A stretch of DNA of 64,000 nt. It comes from Lutjanus erythropterus (taxonomy: Eukaryota > Chordata > Actinopteri > Lutjaniformes > Lutjanidae). Of the stretch, positions 1-64,000 are shown piece after piece. The notes beneath the pieces were generated by a model. It searched no databases, was not told the DNA's origin, and saw only the letters and a program-made list of their open reading frames with translations. How positions within the stretch are numbered: position 1 is the first letter of the stretch; each line of letters starts with the position of its first letter. The stretch is taken from contig CM034605.1 of the NCBI GenBank assembly GCA_020091685.1, positions 6,717,519 through 6,781,518 on the forward strand, written 5' to 3'. The position numbers and the translations under genes are program-made.

Positions 1-552
1 AAACGATGTAGCGTGAGAAAATGAATGCAGACGGTGAGGAAATTGTTAAAAAAAAAATAAAAGGACAGGACAGGTCAGCTCACCAACATGGCAATTTTGT
101 TTATTATTATTATCAAGTGTCTTAATAAATAAAATGGTTAAATTCAAAGTAAGGTAATTAAATTAAAAATAAAAGTGGTTAAATCATGATATATTTTTCA
201 GCTGGATTGTCCAGCTCTACATTCTACCCTTTGGATTTTCTCAGAAGTAACTCGATGAGGAAAGGTCTCATTTTTTAAGCTAAGTTACAATCTGTTGACA
301 CATTGGCAATAAAAACCAATAAACATTAAATTGCTTCACATAGTATCTTTACTGTGGGACAAAACATTTTGCTAAATGGTGTTTTACCAGCAATGCATAT
401 AATTGTTATGATGGTTAGTACATGCTTTGTACCCAGTTTTTGAAGTTTTTATCACACACACATATGCAAAAACACATTCACATCAAACTAATACAATGCA
501 TAGACAATGTTACAGAAGAAAAAATAAGCATCTCCAATATTGCTAATCATAC
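1..552 (-). other. Start of ralgapa2 intron 27 (incomplete)
   Basis: AT-rich intron sequence with no exon-like open frame, no splice-site pair with coding similarity and no clear mobile-element ends. Contains only short A/T runs and a CACACA stretch near 455. Confidence 0.8.
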
Positions 553-61585
<61,033 letters not shown>

Positions 61586-61810
61586 TCCGCTGTAAAATGC
61601 AACCGTGGAAGCTGAAATCACCTGTGTTTCACCATACACCAAGGCTCCAGTGTGACTGTCACTTTCCTCACCACCGCTCTATGCCTGCTCAGTAAACATT
61701 CGACCGACGGCCGCTAGTGTCCTGTTTTTTCTGTGGGTGTGTAAACACGGAAGCGCAGCCTGACAGAGAGGAGTGGTCAACATACATGACTACGCCTCCT
61801 TGTTTATAAC
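61586..61810 (-). promoter_or_regulatory. ralgapa2 5' UTR and probable promoter
   Basis: Upstream of the start codon on the minus strand. Contains CpGs (CGACCGACGGCCGC at 61702-61715) and an ETS-type CGGAAG (61748-61753, plus strand); no TATA box is placed close to the start codon. This fits a broad, housekeeping-type promoter. The transcription start is not determined. Confidence 0.5.
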
Positions 61811-62095
61811 CGTTCCACCTTGCATTGCCAGTGTTTGTTTGTTTTTCGTGGATATTTAATGAACTGTTTCACCGGTCTGTGTGTGCATTGTGCAGAGGGG
61901 GTTTCGTTTTGTTTAAGTCTCACGCTGTTAACCCTTTAAAAAAACTGAGCAAGACAACTGTCCCGCAGTAAACTCTAGGTTGAAGACTGGTACCCATCCC
62001 CAATCTAAAACAGGGACTTGTCAATATCACTTTCTTTCATACAATGGAGGTTTGATAATGGGAGGTTGGGATCTGGTTGTTATAATGGCTCCCAA

Positions 62096-62108
62096 GCGCC
62101 CTCTGGTG
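62096..62108 (-). promoter_or_regulatory. CTCF-like site upstream of the promoter
   Basis: The minus strand reads CACCAGAGGGCGC, a near-canonical CTCF core, about 510 nt upstream of the start codon. Confidence 0.5.
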
Positions 62109-62282
62109 TTTGAAACAGTCAAGCACCACAGTAGAGGAGTGAGGAGCGCATCTTTTTGCAGTTCATTTGGAAGAACAATGTAAATGCATGGGAAGCGGTA
62201 GAGGGAAACATCCAGTGGTGACACTTTCCAATGAAAATAGCTAACACATTTTAGACAAGGTGGTTTGTAAGTTTGGAATAAC

Positions 62283-62360
62283 TCTATGGCTGCAAATAAA
62301 TATTATTTTAATTATTGATTAATCTGCAGATGATTTTGGAAAAGAATTAAATGGCCATAA
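62283..62360. mobile_element. Fragment of the CTGCAAC hAT-like family
   Basis: TGGCTGCAAATAAATATTAT then ATTATTGATTAATCTGCAGA matches the start of this family; truncated after about 70 bp. Confidence 0.55.
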
Positions 62361-63032
62361 CAGTTTCCTAAGGCCCTACCAACTGGGGGTCACTGGTTCT
62401 TTATTCTAGCATTCCAGTTTTTGATGGTGTTACATGTCTCTTATGACTTTATTAAAAAAAGACAACAACAAAAACCAGCAATGTAGTGTTGTGGGGGCAT
62501 AGACAGAACTATTTACTGATTGAGTTCATGTTTTCCATGGGTCCTGATTTAAAATATTACACACTAACTTCTGGGGTTGAAGGAGTCAGACACAGATCCA
62601 GCCAATAGATTTCCTCATGTGCTGTGTCTGTTTTTATTTGATATAATATGCATAGTCATTTTCCTCTAATAATAATAATAATACTTTTGAAAACATGACA
62701 TTAATTAAGAAATAAGTTACCTGCTATGATGGTTGTTTAGGTCAGTAGTCCTTTTTAAGTAAGTTGGTAGGATGAAGGTAAATATGCACATAATTTTCTT
62801 GTTATTTCTTAATATATACAATATTAAAAAAAAAAAATTAAAATGTCCATCAAAATTTCAAAAGCCAAGGTTATCATATCCTTAGTGTTTGTTTTGTCCA
62901 ATCAACAGTCAAAAAGTAAGGGTTCATTTTAGCAAATAACAAAGAGACCCAAAACTGAACGGAAATAATGATACACTGTCACATCCTATAATAATCATGT
63001 TTTAACACATTTCAACAGTAGAAGAGTGTTTG

Positions 63033-63077
63033 GCATGCTTCAATGCATGCAGTGCAGCACTGATGCATTCAGCATGC
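63033..63077. repeat. 45-nt near-perfect hairpin
   Basis: The arms GCATGCTTCAATGCAT and ATGCATTCAGCATGC, with an inner CAGTG/CACTG pair, leave a 3-nt loop (CAG). There are two or three mismatched or bulged positions over about 20 bp. Confidence 0.7.
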
Positions 63078-64000
63078 ATCTCTAACATGTCTAAAATTAG
63101 ATAACCACGTTGTTTCAATGTCAGTCGTTAATACATCATTACATTTTTATGCCATAAAATGTGTGCATTTGCTCATAATAATTAAACCAAACAAACACTA
63201 AACAAATTAAATAAAACGTGTGCACTTTTATCAACTTATTTTTTGTCATTTCAAGAAGTTAAACTAGACTACTAGAGAGTTTTTAATAGGCTAACATTCA
63301 CAACACCTGCATAACTTTTAAGTGTTTTACTTGCAGGGCTCTGGCATTATGCATATTGTCTCACTGAACTAGCTCGCTGGGGCATCAGAACTGAATAGAG
63401 TAATTGTGAATGCTATTGATTACATGTAGTCCTTTATCTACTGTAGTATAAAAAGTTTAAACAGGGCGAATGTGTCTGCTGTTAAAAAAAAAATAAAATA
63501 AAAAGGTCTATTAAATGTAGAGGTAATGTTGAATAATGACTTTGTTCGTGTTGTTTCTCTTGCACCAATTGATATGTCTTCACTTTATCTGCTACAGTTA
63601 ACCCAGTTCAAAAACATGGTCACATTATAGTCAAAGGCTTTATTAAAAATACTGCTACTAATGTCTCCTTACTAATCTTCATAGCTAAATGCAACAATTG
63701 TTACAATAGAGTTATGACTGAACCAGGGACCTAATGTGCTGTGCTGGCACTTACAAAGAGAAAAAAGGTATAACAGCTTCACTGCTCATTCAAGCCGCTG
63801 CCACTTGACACTTTAAACTGGAGGTTTTGATGAATGAATATAAGAATACAAGGGAATCTTTAAGAGCTCTCCTGCAGTTAAAGTAAACTTAGGGGTTATG
63901 CTAAATTGAACAGAGTTCAGTGTGCTCATGACTTTAATGGATTTTCAAAATAATTTGTTCTACATGGTTGTGCAGACAGCAAATTCCATCTTGGAAATGA

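Larger units (their letters stand above)
61811..64000. other. Intergenic 5' flank of ralgapa2
   Basis: No second gene is recognisable on either strand. It holds a CTCF-like word (62096), a fragment of the CTGCAAC family (62283-62360) and a striking hairpin (63033-63077); the rest is AT-rich. Confidence 0.75.

Noticed and set aside
61586..64000. A divergent neighbouring gene sharing the ralgapa2 promoter
   Set aside because: No open frame with splice sites or recognisable protein on the plus strand up to the window end.

Overview
The window is eukaryotic and intron-rich, almost certainly from a ray-finned (teleost) fish. It has short exons with canonical GT/AG borders, long AT-rich introns, many CA/TG microsatellites, and interspersed repeats of types I associate with teleosts: short non-autonomous hAT-like elements, foldback MITEs and a tRNA-derived SINE. 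There are no operons, phage or CRISPR features.

One gene fills the window, on the minus strand: the 5' two-thirds of ralgapa2, the alpha-2 catalytic subunit of the RalA/RalB GTPase-activating complex. I placed 27 coding exons plus one probable cassette exon (16a). Exon 1, with the start codon, lies at 61480-61585 and exon 27 at 553-611; the gene runs off the left edge. The 27 exons join in one open frame of 3668 nt (1222 codons plus 2 nt), and every junction keeps phase. The assembled protein follows human RALGAPA2, as I recall it, more closely than RALGAPA1. The C-terminal Rap/Ran-GAP catalytic domain is outside the window. What is visible is the N-terminal scaffold, the serine-rich linker with three basophilic (Akt-type) phosphorylation motifs, and the start of the second helical block.

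Layout: 61586-64000 is the 5' flank with a CpG-containing promoter and no other recognisable gene. 42205-61479 is a 19 kb first intron. 30874-41672 is the 11 kb third intron. 7051-30873 holds most exons. 2678-7050 is a 4.4 kb intron with enhancer-like unique sequence, and 553-2677 carries the last three exons. Introns 3, 16 and 24 contain stretches that look like conserved non-coding elements (dense homeodomain, GATA, SOX and E-box words, no repeat character). Seven or more good CTCF-like cores are spread across the locus.

No new enzymatic or defence system is present. The observations most worth following are two phase-neutral exons in the regulatory linker: a 49-codon cassette (14003-14149) that adds another basophilic serine motif next to the Akt sites, and a 60-codon His/Tyr/Pro-rich exon (9700-9879) absent from the mammalian protein as I recall it. 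After these come the enhancer-like intron blocks and a set of hAT-like elements with readable 8-bp target duplications, one ending 25 nt from a splice donor.
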